Made by a program: the position numbers and the translations under genes. A stretch of 64,000 bases of DNA from Patagioenas fasciata (taxonomy: Eukaryota > Chordata > Aves > Columbiformes > Columbidae), in NCBI RefSeq assembly GCF_037038585.1, contig NC_092525.1, positions 5,682,969 to 5,746,968 on the forward strand. Reading direction: 5' to 3'. The notes beneath the pieces are model-generated. The model was given only the letters and a program-made list of their open reading frames with translations, ran no database searches and was not told where the DNA came from. This document shows positions 45,149-56,132 of the stretch, one piece after another; the first letter of the stretch is position 1; each line of letters opens with the position of its first letter.

Positions 45149-45240
45149 CTGATTGCTTTAACTGGCATTAGATAAGTCATTGAGGAAGCAGTCAAGTCAG
45201 CCCGCGAGAAGACACGGAGAGGTGACAAAGTTGTAAGTCC
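45149..45240 (-). CDS. Weak exon candidate (92 bp)
   Basis: The minus strand has acceptor CCAGCATCCTAG (poor pyrimidine tract), a 92-base open frame containing LTASSMTYLMPVKAI, and donor ATCAG|GTACAG. It starts in phase 0, which fits the end of the exon at 46885-46952. Not recognised. Confidence 0.2.
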
Positions 45241-45249
45241 CTAGGATGC

Positions 45250-46880
45250 TGGCACACCAGCACGAACACAGGCAAGCAGAAGCCTCCAACGCATTGGCAG
45301 AAATATCCTACTCAGGTACAGCAGGCAAATGCAACTTATAATGGAACGGTTACAATATGCTTGGTAGAAAAAAGCTGAGGTTCCGCTGCCTCAGGCGCAC
45401 AGCGGTTACTGCTGTGTGTGGTCTAACCCAGATCCAGTAGTGAGCTACACGTGTTTATCTTGGTTTGATATTTGTAGTGCATGTGTTAACGTACAGATCA
45501 ATATACAAGACAAGGTCTGATGAACAAAATCTCTCTCTGAAAGATCCTGAAGTGATCACTGGAGTGATTTTCAAGGCAAAGATTCTGTCTGTCTCCAGCT
45601 CCCAGAAGACTTCAGAGGTGAAATTCTCTATAAATCCTGAGGGGGAAAGAGGGGGTTGTAAGGAACATGAACCTGAAGAACATTCAGTAGCTCTCCCGGG
45701 CGCTCTGTGATGGAGCCTCCCCTGTTCACCAGCTCCTGAGGCTCCAGGGGCTACAACACGGGGCACAACGCGCTCACAGACTGAACCTGCGCTGAGGGAG
45801 AAAATGCCTTCCTGATGAAGCTTTAACATCAACACAGCAACTATTGCTTGTCCTTCAAGGAAACTATCTTGTTATAAGCATTTATAGCTCTATTGTCTAT
45901 TTATGCTTTTAGCAATAAGCGCTTTTATCCACATTTCATTTTGGTGCACCTGGTAAGACATGTGATTGAAGGTGACAGATAAGAGCAGGGCACTCTTTTA
46001 ATCCCTAAGACAGGACCCTGGGAAAACTTCACAGGAATCAGTTCTTCACTACATTGCTGCTCCTTGCATTCACAGCCCAGCAGAAAAGCACGGGCCGAGG
46101 TGAGAACCGCCCGCAGAAGGGGCTGCCAGACACTGTTCTGGCTGATGCTCTGCCAGGACGTGCTTCGTTTTCTGTCCGGTGCTGTGCGGGGGGAACACGG
46201 AACATCTGCACGAAAAACCTGCGCTTGGCTCGTGCAGCGTCTGTGTCACGGGAACCGACAGCCACGTCCCATCGCTGACCTCGCGTGTTCACACAGCTGA
46301 CTCAGTGATCGATACAGGTTTATCTGCATTACAAGCACAGCCGAGCCAGGTCAAGAGTGCTTCTTAAGAACCATTTTCAAAATGATCTTTCTAGACAATA
46401 AAGACTGATTTATCTTAATTTGTCTTACCTAAAAGCTAAGAAAGTATTTAATTTCTAGTAAGAAAGATGCCTAATTTTCTTTTGGCTATTAAAAATTGTA
46501 TTAACCTCCAAAAATAAGAGAGTAAATGTCTGTTAACACTTTTTCCTTTTATGCTGATGTGAAGAAAATTCCTCTCTCATCCCGGTACTGTCAAACAGGA
46601 TGAACATTTACAGAGAATGAGAGTGGGGAGTGATGAAAAAGTCAACAGCTTTTGCAGTCAGTTTGTATAAATTAAGATAAACGTGATATTGAAGCAAACC
46701 CAAATGTTTCTAACGTTCTCCTATAGAATCTCCTGCTGCTGTACAATAAGATACACTCTCAGACTATGACAACATTAGTCCGTGTCTTTGTAAGGCGCAG
46801 TCTTTTTCCTACCATATCATGCATAGGTGCCACACTTCTATATAGCCAGGTAACTGCTCATCTAAGGTGCATTTTGAAAC
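45250..46880. other. No gene recognised
   Basis: AT-rich sequence with isolated splice-like motifs (for example TTTTAG|GTAAGA near 46428 on the minus strand) but no open frame to go with them. Confidence 0.4.
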
Positions 46881-46884
46881 ATAC

Positions 46885-46952
46885 CTTATCCTGCTTTGGA
46901 ACCTGTGCCGAAATGGAAAGCAGTTGCTCTGTATCCAGGAATTTTGAGATAA
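46885..46952 (-). CDS. Candidate internal exon (68 bp)
   Basis: The minus strand has a strong acceptor (TTTACTTTTGTTTTACAG) and donor GATAAG|GTATGT around 68 bases. One frame stays open (ISKFLDTEQLLSISAQVPK). It needs one base from the previous exon, which the exon at 47603-47830 supplies if its A|GTAGT donor is used. The other two frames are open only in part. It lies 246 bases left of the 47-kb junction. Confidence 0.42.
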
Positions 46953-47359
46953 CTGTAAAACAAAAGTAAACAGATCAGAAATTGAATGGAAATCATAACA
47001 AAATCTATTTTTTTTTTTATGAACTTTTGTTAATCTTTGTCTTCCATTCTATCTTCACAAATTATTTACCAGGGAAAAAACAGGTTAAAAATTGCTGCTA
47101 TCTAAATTATGTTGTCATAACTACACAGACTGTACCGAAGCATGTAGCGATTATTTTACAGGTGGACATATATCAATTTGGTAATATTCTTTTAGTGTGA
47201 TTGAATCACACGTCTCTTGTGATAAAGATCAAGATGACACGATCCAGCTCCAGGTGCACTGACTCATACTCTGCTGTTGTGTTCTGTTTAGTTTGTCTGG
47301 ACCACTATGAAGCAACAGGAAAAAACACCCATACACAACAACAGAACATCAGTGATGCC

Positions 47360-47365
47360 TTTATT
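47360..47365 (-). terminator. Polyadenylation signal AATAAA, copy 2
   Basis: Same signal and GU-rich downstream element as at 162-167. Confidence 0.45.
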
Positions 47366-47602
47366 TGTTTTTAATGTATACATTATGTACACCCGAATAC
47401 TTCCAACTAGTCACAGAGGTAGAGACAAACTCACATTCTTTGAAAAAGGTATTGGCTGACTTCTACCCATTTAATCTGAGAAATTCGCTTTTCTTAGCAA
47501 AATCCTTGAGAAAAACATCACTATCATAATAAAGATTATTTCCACTACGTGTCACCTGGCCAATAATTACAATTCAAACATATTGAGTCACGTTGCATAC
47601 TT

Positions 47603-47830
47603 TCACAGATTAGAAAGAAAGTGTTTTAACATAAATTGAATATGATGCATTAAAAATAAACTACTACTTAGTTGAATACACTCAGAAAACCAAAGACGGT
47701 AAATGTCAAATGAGGGTTCCAGGTAAGAGTACCCTACAGATTTGAAGCGCGCTTTGGGGACACCCAGCGCCTCCTGTTCACTGTACATGATGTGAACTGC
47801 AGCAGCTGAGACCCTGGGATGTGTGACCTG
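47603..47830 (-). CDS. Candidate 3' exon of the minus-strand gene, copy 2
   Basis: Counterpart of 405-632, with one amino-acid change (Asn to Tyr) and the acceptor kept. Here the exon at 46885-46952 lies next downstream in the transcription direction, so the internal-exon reading can be tested in this copy. Confidence 0.37.
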   Translation of the reverse strand, partial: QVTHPRVSAAAVHIMYSEQEALGVPKARFKSVGYSYLEPSFDIYRLWFSECIQLSSSLFLMHHIQFMLKHFLSNL

Positions 47831-48297
47831 CAAAAACCATGAACATTAAAGTAACGTTTATAAATCACAAACATGTTATTTGGCTTCTTTATGGACTGAA
47901 AGTGACAGGAGTGAAGCATCTAAACGTGATCTGTCCCACATTCATTCTTCACCACCCTGCAGCGGTTCTAGCAGGAGCTTCACACGTTTTCCCCCATTTA
48001 AGAGTTTAGATGCCAAAATATCCCAATAAGAACCATAATGCTTGTTTACATCTAGAATTGTCTTAAATATACGTCCTCCTATGCATGTTACAGAACACTG
48101 TAACTCTGCTTTGTATATTAACATGTAATACATGCCACTAAAACCGTATCAATTAACTGACTAGACAAAGTTTTCCTCTGGAATTTAACACGTGCATTAA
48201 AACTCCTCCAAACCGAAGCCCAGCTCTACTAGGCCGTCCCACAAGCGCAGGGCTTGAGCTCTGGTTTGAGCCCGATGCCGCACTCCCCGCGCCGGGC

Positions 48298-48331
48298 TGC
48301 AGTACCGCGCTGTGGCCACCGGGCGGCAGCA
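48298..48331 (+). promoter_or_regulatory. CTCF-type site 1, copy 2
   Basis: The upstream module here is TGCAGTACC, closer to consensus than TGCAGTACT in copy 1. The core at 48316-48331 is unchanged. Confidence 0.62.
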
Positions 48332-48380
48332 CCAGCGACACCCGGCGGGCGGTGCACCGCGGGAGCACCGGGGCGCCACC

Positions 48381-48390
48381 GCGCATGCGC
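48381..48390. promoter_or_regulatory. NRF-1-type palindrome GCGCATGCGC, copy 2
   Basis: Exact counterpart of 1183-1192. Confidence 0.55.
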
Positions 48391-48579
48391 GGAACCGGGG
48401 CTGAACGTCCGCGTGCGTGCGGGGGTGACCTGCACCGGGGTGACCACCCGGGATCACCCACAGCAAACGAGTCACCCGGGACAACGCGGAACAGAGAATC
48501 CGCTCTAGAGAACCACCCCACCCAGAGAACCCTCCTCGGCGGAACCTCCCGGCGGCCCGTTCGAGCTCTCTAGTGCCCT

Positions 48580-48756
48580 ATTTGCGTAGCCACGCCTCTG
48601 ATTTGCATTTCTCCGCCCCATCCTCGCCTCGCCTGTCGTTCCCACGCGCCCCGCCCCTCCTCTTATCTCTCGCAATCTGATTTGCAGGCTTCGAATCTCA
48701 ATTTGCATTCTCCCCGCCTACTCACCTCCCTGCCCAAGCCCCGAGGAGATTTGCAT
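48580..48756 (+). promoter_or_regulatory. Octamer motif cluster, copy 2
   Basis: All five octamer or octamer-like motifs of 1382-1558 are present with the same spacing. Confidence 0.5.
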
Positions 48757-49449
48757 ATCCGGCACAACGCTCTGCTCTGTTCTGTTTCTATTCGACCCCA
48801 TCTATTTCTATTATTTCTACTTCTATTAATTCTCGTTCTATTTCTTTTCCTGTTTTCTGTTTCTTTCCCTGCGAAGTACAAACCACACCTGATCTCACAG
48901 ATGTCCAGTGTAACCTGCAGCTGCTTTTGGTAAATATGAGCAGAACTTTACAGCACACGGTTTTCCCAGCAACATGAAGCAGAGAGCGTACTCAAACAAA
49001 AAAAAAAAAAACAAACCACAAACACAAAGACGACACACAGCCTTGTAAGTCGGGTGATTAATTCTATTCAGTACGCTTTTACTTAAGTTAGATTACAAGA
49101 AAACTAAATTGGGCTCGCCCAGTGCCCTGTGAGTAGTAAAAACCATCACCACACAGTCAGTCACTCAGCAGAGAGCTCGCAGCAGCTCCCCGGCTGCCGC
49201 AGTTATGGAACGAAGCGTCTGGCTCGCACACAGAGCCCCCCAGCCCCTGCTCCCACCGCTGAGCAGGTGCGGGTGCCGTTCTGCTCCCTGGGGGCAGCTC
49301 AGGCCTTTCCCTCAAGTGCACCCGCCAGAGACATTTCCGGGTAAGGATGAGTTTTTTAATCCTTTCTATAAACAGAATTTCTTTGCATTTTAAATACCTT
49401 GTACATAACTGACATTGACTCCTATGTCTCTTTTTACACATACGTATGT

Positions 49450-49760
49450 ATTTAGGGAATATATTTGATTCATATATATCATCTATTTCCACTGTAATAT
49501 ATATCTACTTAGACATCTACACACTTGCGTATGCATTTACATGTATATATCTGCTTAAACTTATACAGAATATCTGTTTATGCTTATATATATCACCACT
49601 TATTATCTAGAATATCCATTTATACTTACGCACCTGTTTAGCCTTCTCTTTGGACACAAATATCTTTCTAGACTTGCAGATGTTGGCATATTGTTACAAT
49701 CATATTATTACATTTATGTATATTTAGACAGAGCTATCGATTCACACTTGGCGTGTGGCA
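49450..49760 (+). repeat. AT-rich degenerate tandem repeat, copy 2
   Basis: Counterpart of 2230-2550. Confidence 0.45.
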
Positions 49761-50357
49761 CGATGAGCAGTGACACGTGGCCAGCTGCACGGCTCAAGCA
49801 CGAGGGACACCCCGACCTGCCAGGGAAAAGCGCCACTGAGAGCCAGACAGAAACAAAGTACGTCAGAGCACGCTGTCAGATATTGGGGAAACACTCGTAG
49901 CATCCAGTTGCCTCTCTTTTTCAATTTTTAGAACAAATACCCATCTGCTTAAGTACACCTAATAAATTATATGCTGCACCTACTCAACAATTACTCTTAA
50001 CTATGGAAGTCAACATGTAAATTTAAGTTTCATTGATAGGAAAATCAGTGAGATAGAAGACATGGGTTTACTTTAAAAAATAAATAAATATCCCCATTCC
50101 TGCAGTGCAGCATAAGGCTACGAAAAAGGAGCGTCAGACTCACGAACACTTTTGGCTGCACTGCAGCACACAGGGGAACACGTTTCTGTGACCGTGACAG
50201 CTCGACTGTCGCAACCGGGAACCCAAAGCCCAGCGGTGCCACCAACCTTTGCCAGGCCTGCCGTGCTGGGCTCTGCGGAAGGAAATGGACTTTGGTTGGT
50301 TGTTTCAAAGAAAATGAACAGTCCTGTTGTTGATGCGGCCACTGCCCACTACATCAC

Positions 50358-50443
50358 CTGGGAAGATCCACTCGGAGGGCAGGTTCATAAAATGCAGCTT
50401 CTTGGAATGAGGAATGCTGCCGTTTTGGAAGATTTCTTACCAA
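50358..50443 (-). CDS. Candidate internal exon (86 bp), copy 2
   Basis: Counterpart of 3174-3259 with splice sites and frame unchanged. Confidence 0.3.
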
Positions 50444-50567
50444 CTGAAGTCAGAACTACACACTGTAGGTTAAGAGAAAAAAGTCACTATTGAAACAATA
50501 ACTCATCCAAACCACACATGGACTCACCGCCACCAGTTACGAGGCTGAAAGTGCTTCTTGGGATCAC

Positions 50568-50655
50568 CTGGCAAACACGCAGAACAAAACCGATTTGCCC
50601 AGGTGCCTGTATCTCTGTCAGCTTTTTGAGTACTATTCTAAGATATTTTAAAAAC
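50568..50655 (-). CDS. Candidate internal exon (88 bp), copy 2
   Basis: Counterpart of 3384-3471. The donor is GTGATC instead of GTGTTC. Confidence 0.3.
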
Positions 50656-51009
50656 CTATTGAGTGAAAAAGAACAAAGCATTTGTCATTGAATCAGGTTG
50701 TTTCTTCTGGACATCTGAACTCTTACAAACACCTCCTTTCCTCTTTTAGTACAAAATCATTTCCATAGTATCATTCAATAGTAAGCCCACAGAAACAGAA
50801 GATTACGCTTTCAGGAAGAGAAAATAACCAGAGGGAGGTGAGCTCTGCACAGGTGTACCGTGCTCCAGAACAGACCTTATTTTTAGTACTCCTGGTAAAA
50901 TATTTCGTATTAAAAATATAGAAGGAGAGTCGGTGCATTCTTAATGTTAACTTTAAAGTCCACTCTACAAGTACCTCAGGAAAAGTGCAGACACGCGTCC
51001 TAGCCGTAC

Positions 51010-51108
51010 CTTGTACGGGCAGACCGCTCTGGATTCCTTCTGTCTGTCTGGTACTTCTGTAGCAGAAGACGGGGCAACCGCGGTGAAACGGTGGCAGCAG
51101 ACATCCAG
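51010..51108 (-). CDS. Candidate internal exon (99 bp), copy 2
   Basis: Counterpart of 3820-3918 with unchanged splice sites. Confidence 0.33.
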
Positions 51109-51525
51109 CTGAAAGAGGAAAAGCCCTTCAGAACAAAGCTGGAGAGGAACCTGACACTTCCTTTTTTCTTGTGAAGGCTACAGTTGAGTGGAGAAAAAAG
51201 TATTTTGCACCATCTTCAGTACAGCTGTTGATACGGCCACTGGAGCGTTTGCGTTTTTTGGATAACCAGGCCATTTTTGACTCATTGGCAGTCTGAGTTC
51301 CCTAGAACACATTTTCCCAGATACACACAGAACACAGACACAGATATCACCCAAGTATAGCCAAGATTTCCTTCCTCGCCCTGGATGCTGTCATTGAAGA
51401 GCCCAGCAGCCCATCCGTCCTCGTGAACCGCCCCACTGAAAAAAAAAAAAAATTATCTTTTCCAGGCTGTTTCTTCAAAGGGTAAAGATATTTTAAATTG
51501 CAGTTATCTTTTCCAACAAAGTGAT

Positions 51526-52350
51526 TTTGTGATTCCTTTGAAAAGGAGGGTAAGCTTGCCAGAGAAAGATAGCGACAGGGAGCAAGACAAGGTGACACAG
51601 AGAGAGGGGCAAAAGGGCCAGGGAGCAGGGCAAAGGGAAGAAGAGGCCAAAATGAGAGACAAGGAGCAGGAGACAGAGACGGTGGGAAAAATCCTTGAAT
51701 GGGCAGTAGGAGAGACAGACAAAGGAGAAGTGGGCGCCGGGCTGCGGGACAGAGACAGGAAGGAGGAAACGCAGTGACAGGGAGCAGGGCAGAGCGACAG
51801 AGAAACAAAAACAAAGAGGGAAGAGGACAGAGAAACCAGGAGTAAGACAAGGAGAAGGGCAGAGAAACAGGAACCGGGGTGGGTAGGGAGCAGGACCAAG
51901 AGATGGGGCGAGGATGGAGATGGAGGAAGAAACCTGGGATGGCCAACAGGACAGGGAAGAATATGACTGTGGGTAGGGAGCAGGACACAGGGATACAGCG
52001 AGAAACAATGGGACAGGGAGCAGCATTAAAGGTCAGAAAGAATAAGAGATGAACAGGAAGGAGGAATGGAACGCCGAGATGCTGAACAAAAAACGCCAGC
52101 AACAGTGAGCGAGACAAACGAATAGAGAGAGAAGGGCAAGGCAGGAAGAAGAGAGATAGGAAGGTGGGAGATAAGACCTGCACGTACAGGTACTGAGAAG
52201 AAAAGAACAGCAGGGAACAGGCCAGAGAAACTGTGGGGAAAAAAAGAGACTGATGCAGATCAAGACAAAGATATGGAAAAGGGAAAAACAGCTATAGAAG
52301 ATGGAGCAGGACACAAAAATAGAGAGAAAAGGAGAGGTATAGGGAAGCAA
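51526..52350 (+). repeat. Purine-rich (GA) low-complexity tract, copy 2
   Basis: Counterpart of 4330-5150. Confidence 0.7.
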
Positions 52351-52419
52351 AATTTTAAAATAATAATAATAAACCAAAACCACCACCAAGGAGGGGCAGG
52401 GAGGCACTAGGACGTGCAA

Positions 52420-53396
52420 TTGGGGGACGAGGCCCCGAGGGCCAGGGACTCACAGCGGCTCTCGCTTTCGGTGGCTGCCAGGAGGCTTCTAACAGCTCAG
52501 ACGCTCCCGTCTCCTTCTCTCCTCCCTTCCTCTCCGGTAACTTGGGGTGCTCGGCCGTCCTCAGCCTAGGAGAACACGGTGGGGTGTCAGGGCTCCTACG
52601 AGACGAGGCTTCGGGGACATGGAGCCTCGCTGGCTCGCTCGCCAGGCAGCCGTCCCGCTCCAGGATACGCGCACGGACCCTGCCGCGCACGTTGGCCCCC
52701 GGCCCGCCGCACGCCGCGCAGAGGGAGCCTTCGCCACCCGGAGAGAGGGGCTCGCTCTCTCGCCCGCCGCAGGAAGCGGACGTTGGGCCGACGGCCCCGC
52801 ATTTCTTCCTCTTTACCTCTCCCCAACCTCTCTGGCTCCAGCAGCAGCAGCCCCCGTCCACGCACGGGACGTGCTCCCCTGTCCCTTCTCCCGCCACGCT
52901 GCCAGACGAGCCTCGCCAGCCCGAGGCGGGCGCAGCCAACGGCATCCCCCAGGATGGGAGCGAACGGCCACATCCTCAGCGCGGCCTCTGGGAGAGGGAG
53001 AGAAGAAGCAGCGGCCGTTAGCACCGTAGCTCACCCCTGCCCCAGCCTGCTCCTTCCGCAGGGGCCACCGGAGAGGTGCCGAGGGCCGGCTTGCCGCCTT
53101 CACGACGGGGCTAGGGAGCGGCCCAGGAACACGGGACGGGCTCGCAGGAGCTGCCGGAGCTGGGGGCGGCTGCACGGGGCGAGCGGGGCCGCGGGAGGAG
53201 GCTCGGGGGGAGCTCTGGCGAGCTGGGGACGCACCCGGCGTCTGCCCCCGGCCGGCTGTCGCCTCCTGCTCCTCTGCTGCACGCTGGGGACGGAGGACGG
53301 CGCCGCGTCTCCCACCCGGGCGCTGCTCCCCAGGTTCCATTCCCCGCCTGGGCTGGCGGGTCTGCTGAGCATCGGGCGTTCACAGCTCCCCCTCAG
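52420..53396. promoter_or_regulatory. CpG island, copy 2
   Basis: Counterpart of 5220-6200, with many C/T and G/A differences at CpG sites. Confidence 0.5.
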
Positions 53397-54112
53397 AAAC
53401 ACAGAAATTCCAAATTAGAGTTCAGCCTCTGAAAAATATAGAGCAGGAGAAAGCAGAGGAATTAGTCAGAATAAGGGACAGGAGAGCAGCTGAGCTAACG
53501 GAGGATTCGAGGGAAACGGGCCACCTCAACACACAAGGCATCCTCAAAAAATCAGAGCAACTGCAGCAACGCCAGACAGCATTAAGACAAACTGACACCG
53601 TTTAGGACACGCTCAGCATAAAAGCAAACACATCCACCGGTGCAGGAAAGCATCTCGCCCCTTCCCCACAGCACCGCCACAGGACACAGCCCTGTGAGGC
53701 CACAGGACGGGCTCGTACTGAAACGGAGAAATAAGCTTGACAGCAGAGTCAATTACACCGTTAAGCAGGCAATGTTTCTTTCATCTGCACTGGGGAGCTC
53801 TGGGGGTCGTCCTCTGTAAGTGCTCCCACGACTGGATGCTCTTGCATTGCTTATAGTCACACAGCTGCTACACATTAATTACAATTGTTTTAAATTTTAA
53901 ACATACAATATATCTAGCCTAAGAAATAATTGATGAAGTTAGTTATAAGTGTTTAGTTTCTCACTGACAACACATCTATTAGTTAAAAATAAACTAAGCT
54001 CTCAGCTTCTAAACAATGTGTTATTCAATCTTCTGTCTCCCTCTTGTCATGCAGAAGGATCTAAAAGGTGAAAAACATCCCCTCATCGTGCAGGCGGTCA
54101 GAAAGCATTTAC

Positions 54113-54236
54113 CCCACGTGAACCGGTTAATGAAGGGTACATCTTCTATAACTTCATCGCAGTATACATTAACTTGGTAGCTTCTCTTGAATTCCCCCCT
54201 TTTCAATATACTTGCAAACTCTTTGGCAGTATAAAT
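54113..54236 (-). CDS. Candidate coding exon, intact, copy 2
   Basis: Counterpart of 6917-7040. The last full codon is TGG (Trp) where copy 1 has TGA, and the donor is GGG|GTAAAT. One Lys-to-Glu difference is present. The 22-bp insertion of this copy lies in the adjacent presumed intron (near 54253), not in the exon. Open over its whole 124 bases. Confidence 0.45.
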
Positions 54237-54470
54237 CTACGAAATATTATCATCTCGGGTTGTGGTACAGCACAATTATTTGTTACCCACTAGCGGTACC
54301 AAACAGAACACTGTAGCGTAATGTAAGTAAAAACGACTAGCATCAAAATCAGAGTCCTAAGATCAATGCTGACAGAACTGCGAAGCCGCAGCTCCTGCCG
54401 GTTCTGGCGTTGGTTTCTGGCACTCCTGACCGCTTCGGGTCAAACGGCGCCTCTTCCCCCGGCCGTGCGC

Positions 54471-54504
54471 TGCAGTACCCGAGTTTCGCCACAGGGCGGC
54501 AGCA
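54471..54504 (+). promoter_or_regulatory. CTCF-type site 2, copy 2
   Basis: Same module, spacing and core as 7249-7282. Confidence 0.6.
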
Positions 54505-55285
54505 CTGAGACCGCCGCGGCAGCCCCGGGCGAGCGGTCGTGCCGCGTTTCGCGGGAACTCCGCAAAATAAACCCCAGAAAACAAACGCGACAAAACAAAA
54601 AAGCACACAGAGAGCCGCGGAACGAAAGCCGCACGTACAGGACACAGAACCCGCCGGGCCTCGCCCCGAGCTCCCGCCGAAGCGGCGCCCGACCCGCCAC
54701 GCCACCGAGCCTGCCACCGCGCCTTAGCTCTTGTTTGAAACGTCTCCCCCGACTAACGGGGGCTGCGCCGCTCCCGGAGGGACTGCTGTCCCGGAGGGAC
54801 ACACGGCTCCAGACCGCAAGCCTTCGGCGGACCTGCCCTCGGGGTCACACACCTCCCACCGGCTTCGCCAACTCGGCCGTAAGGGCAGGGGGGAAACCGA
54901 ACCGAACGCCTCCTCACCGCGCCGGCCCCTCCCGCTCCTCCCGTTCCAACGGCACGGTCACCCTCGCCGCGGCCGCACTCACCTGCCGCCTCTTTCGCCG
55001 CTCCGTTCCCCTCGCACTCTCCCACCGTCCCGCCGGGCTCCGCGGGCACCGACACCCGCCGCGCCCCGGAGACCTCCGCGGCGGGAGGCCCCCGGCTGTC
55101 GCCTCCTTCCCCTCTGCCTTTCTGCCGCCTCCGGGGACCTCACGAAGGGCTGCCCTGAGCCGCCTACCTCCAGGTCCCCGGGCGCCGGTTGCAGCAACCG
55201 CTCCGCAACCGCCCCGACCCCCGTTCCCGTTAATTCCCGGTACCCACCCCGAGACACCACGGACCCGCTCGCCAGGACCCGCGCT

Positions 55286-55677
55286 GATTGGCTGCTTTCC
55301 ACCCCCCCACACTGTCCTCCTATTGGATGCTCCGTCCGGTGCCCAGGAGCCAGCAACGCCCGCCCCTCCGGCAAAATGATAGCCTGCCTAGGCACGTCAA
55401 TCACCATTTTCTCCGCCTATCAGAGCTCGCAGTGAGGGCAGGCGCAGTAGGGAGAGAGCAGCACCCGCCCCTTTCCGCAACACGATTGGCTGCCGAAGAC
55501 AAGTCAATCATCATTCTCTTGGCCCATCAGTACTCGCAGTTTGCGCATGCGCAGTACGGAGCGTCCGACACCCGCCCCTCCGGCAATCTGATTGGTGGAC
55601 AGAATGGCAATTGACGTGCCTTGGTAGCCTATCAGCGATCCGCCCCCCCCCCAGCCTTCCCGCGCCATCTGATTGGC
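55286..55677 (+). promoter_or_regulatory. CCAAT-box cluster with 105-bp modules, copy 2
   Basis: Counterpart of 7893-8284. The motif decayed in copy 1 is intact here (CGATTGGCTG near 55482), and an exact NRF-1-type TGCGCATGCGCA is present at 55542-55553. Confidence 0.55.
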
Positions 55678-56098
55678 CCGCTCTGCACCCTCACCCGTCT
55701 GCTCTCCGCCCTGCCGGGACCCACACGCCCTTTGCCCGCGCGGCTTCCAGCAGCCGCGTTTGAAAGGAAACAACAAACCGCGCTCCTTTGCTTTACGCTG
55801 ACAAGCGGGGCGGGTGGTCACCTACCCTTAAATTCATTGTGAACAGAGAGAGCCCTAAGGAGCTCCGGCCGGCAGGTTTCTCTCCCCTGTGCCCGGGACC
55901 GAGGAGACGCCGCCGCCTCCTGCTGCCGCCTCGCCCGTTCCTCTCGCAGCGGGGCTGCCCCGGGAGAGCCGGGCGCCTCTTTTTTTCCCGGCGGCTCGTC
56001 CGACCGCTGCCCCCCCCTTTCTGACGGGCACGACCTCGGTCGCAGCGGCAGCGCCCCCCTCTTACCCGCGGCACGGGCACCGGGCGCCGCTCCCCAGC

Positions 56099-56132
56099 TG
56101 CAGTTCCGGGCGGTGGCCACCAGACGGCAGCA
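56099..56132 (+). promoter_or_regulatory. CTCF-type site 3, copy 2
   Basis: Module TGCAGTTCC and core CCACCAGACGGCAGCA are both unchanged from 8707-8740; one base differs in the spacer. Confidence 0.68.

Larger units (their letters stand above)
1..47198. repeat. 47.2-kb tandem unit, copy 1 (complete period)
   Basis: Base 1 onward is repeated from 47199 onward. The offset starts at 47198 and drifts through small indels to about 47184-47222 (3-7 kb), 47393 (7.9 kb) and 47375 (from about 10 kb to the window end). The unit holds four CpG islands, three CTCF-type sites, two fused retrovirus remnants and the internal 6-9 kb array. Copy differences are scattered substitutions plus a few indels, which suits a recent duplication or two alleles. 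Only one complete period is visible, so copy number in the genome is unknown. Confidence 0.93.
48153..48760. promoter_or_regulatory. CpG-island promoter with CTCF, NRF-1 and octamer motifs, copy 2
   Basis: Counterpart of 955-1560 with all named motifs kept. Confidence 0.6.
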
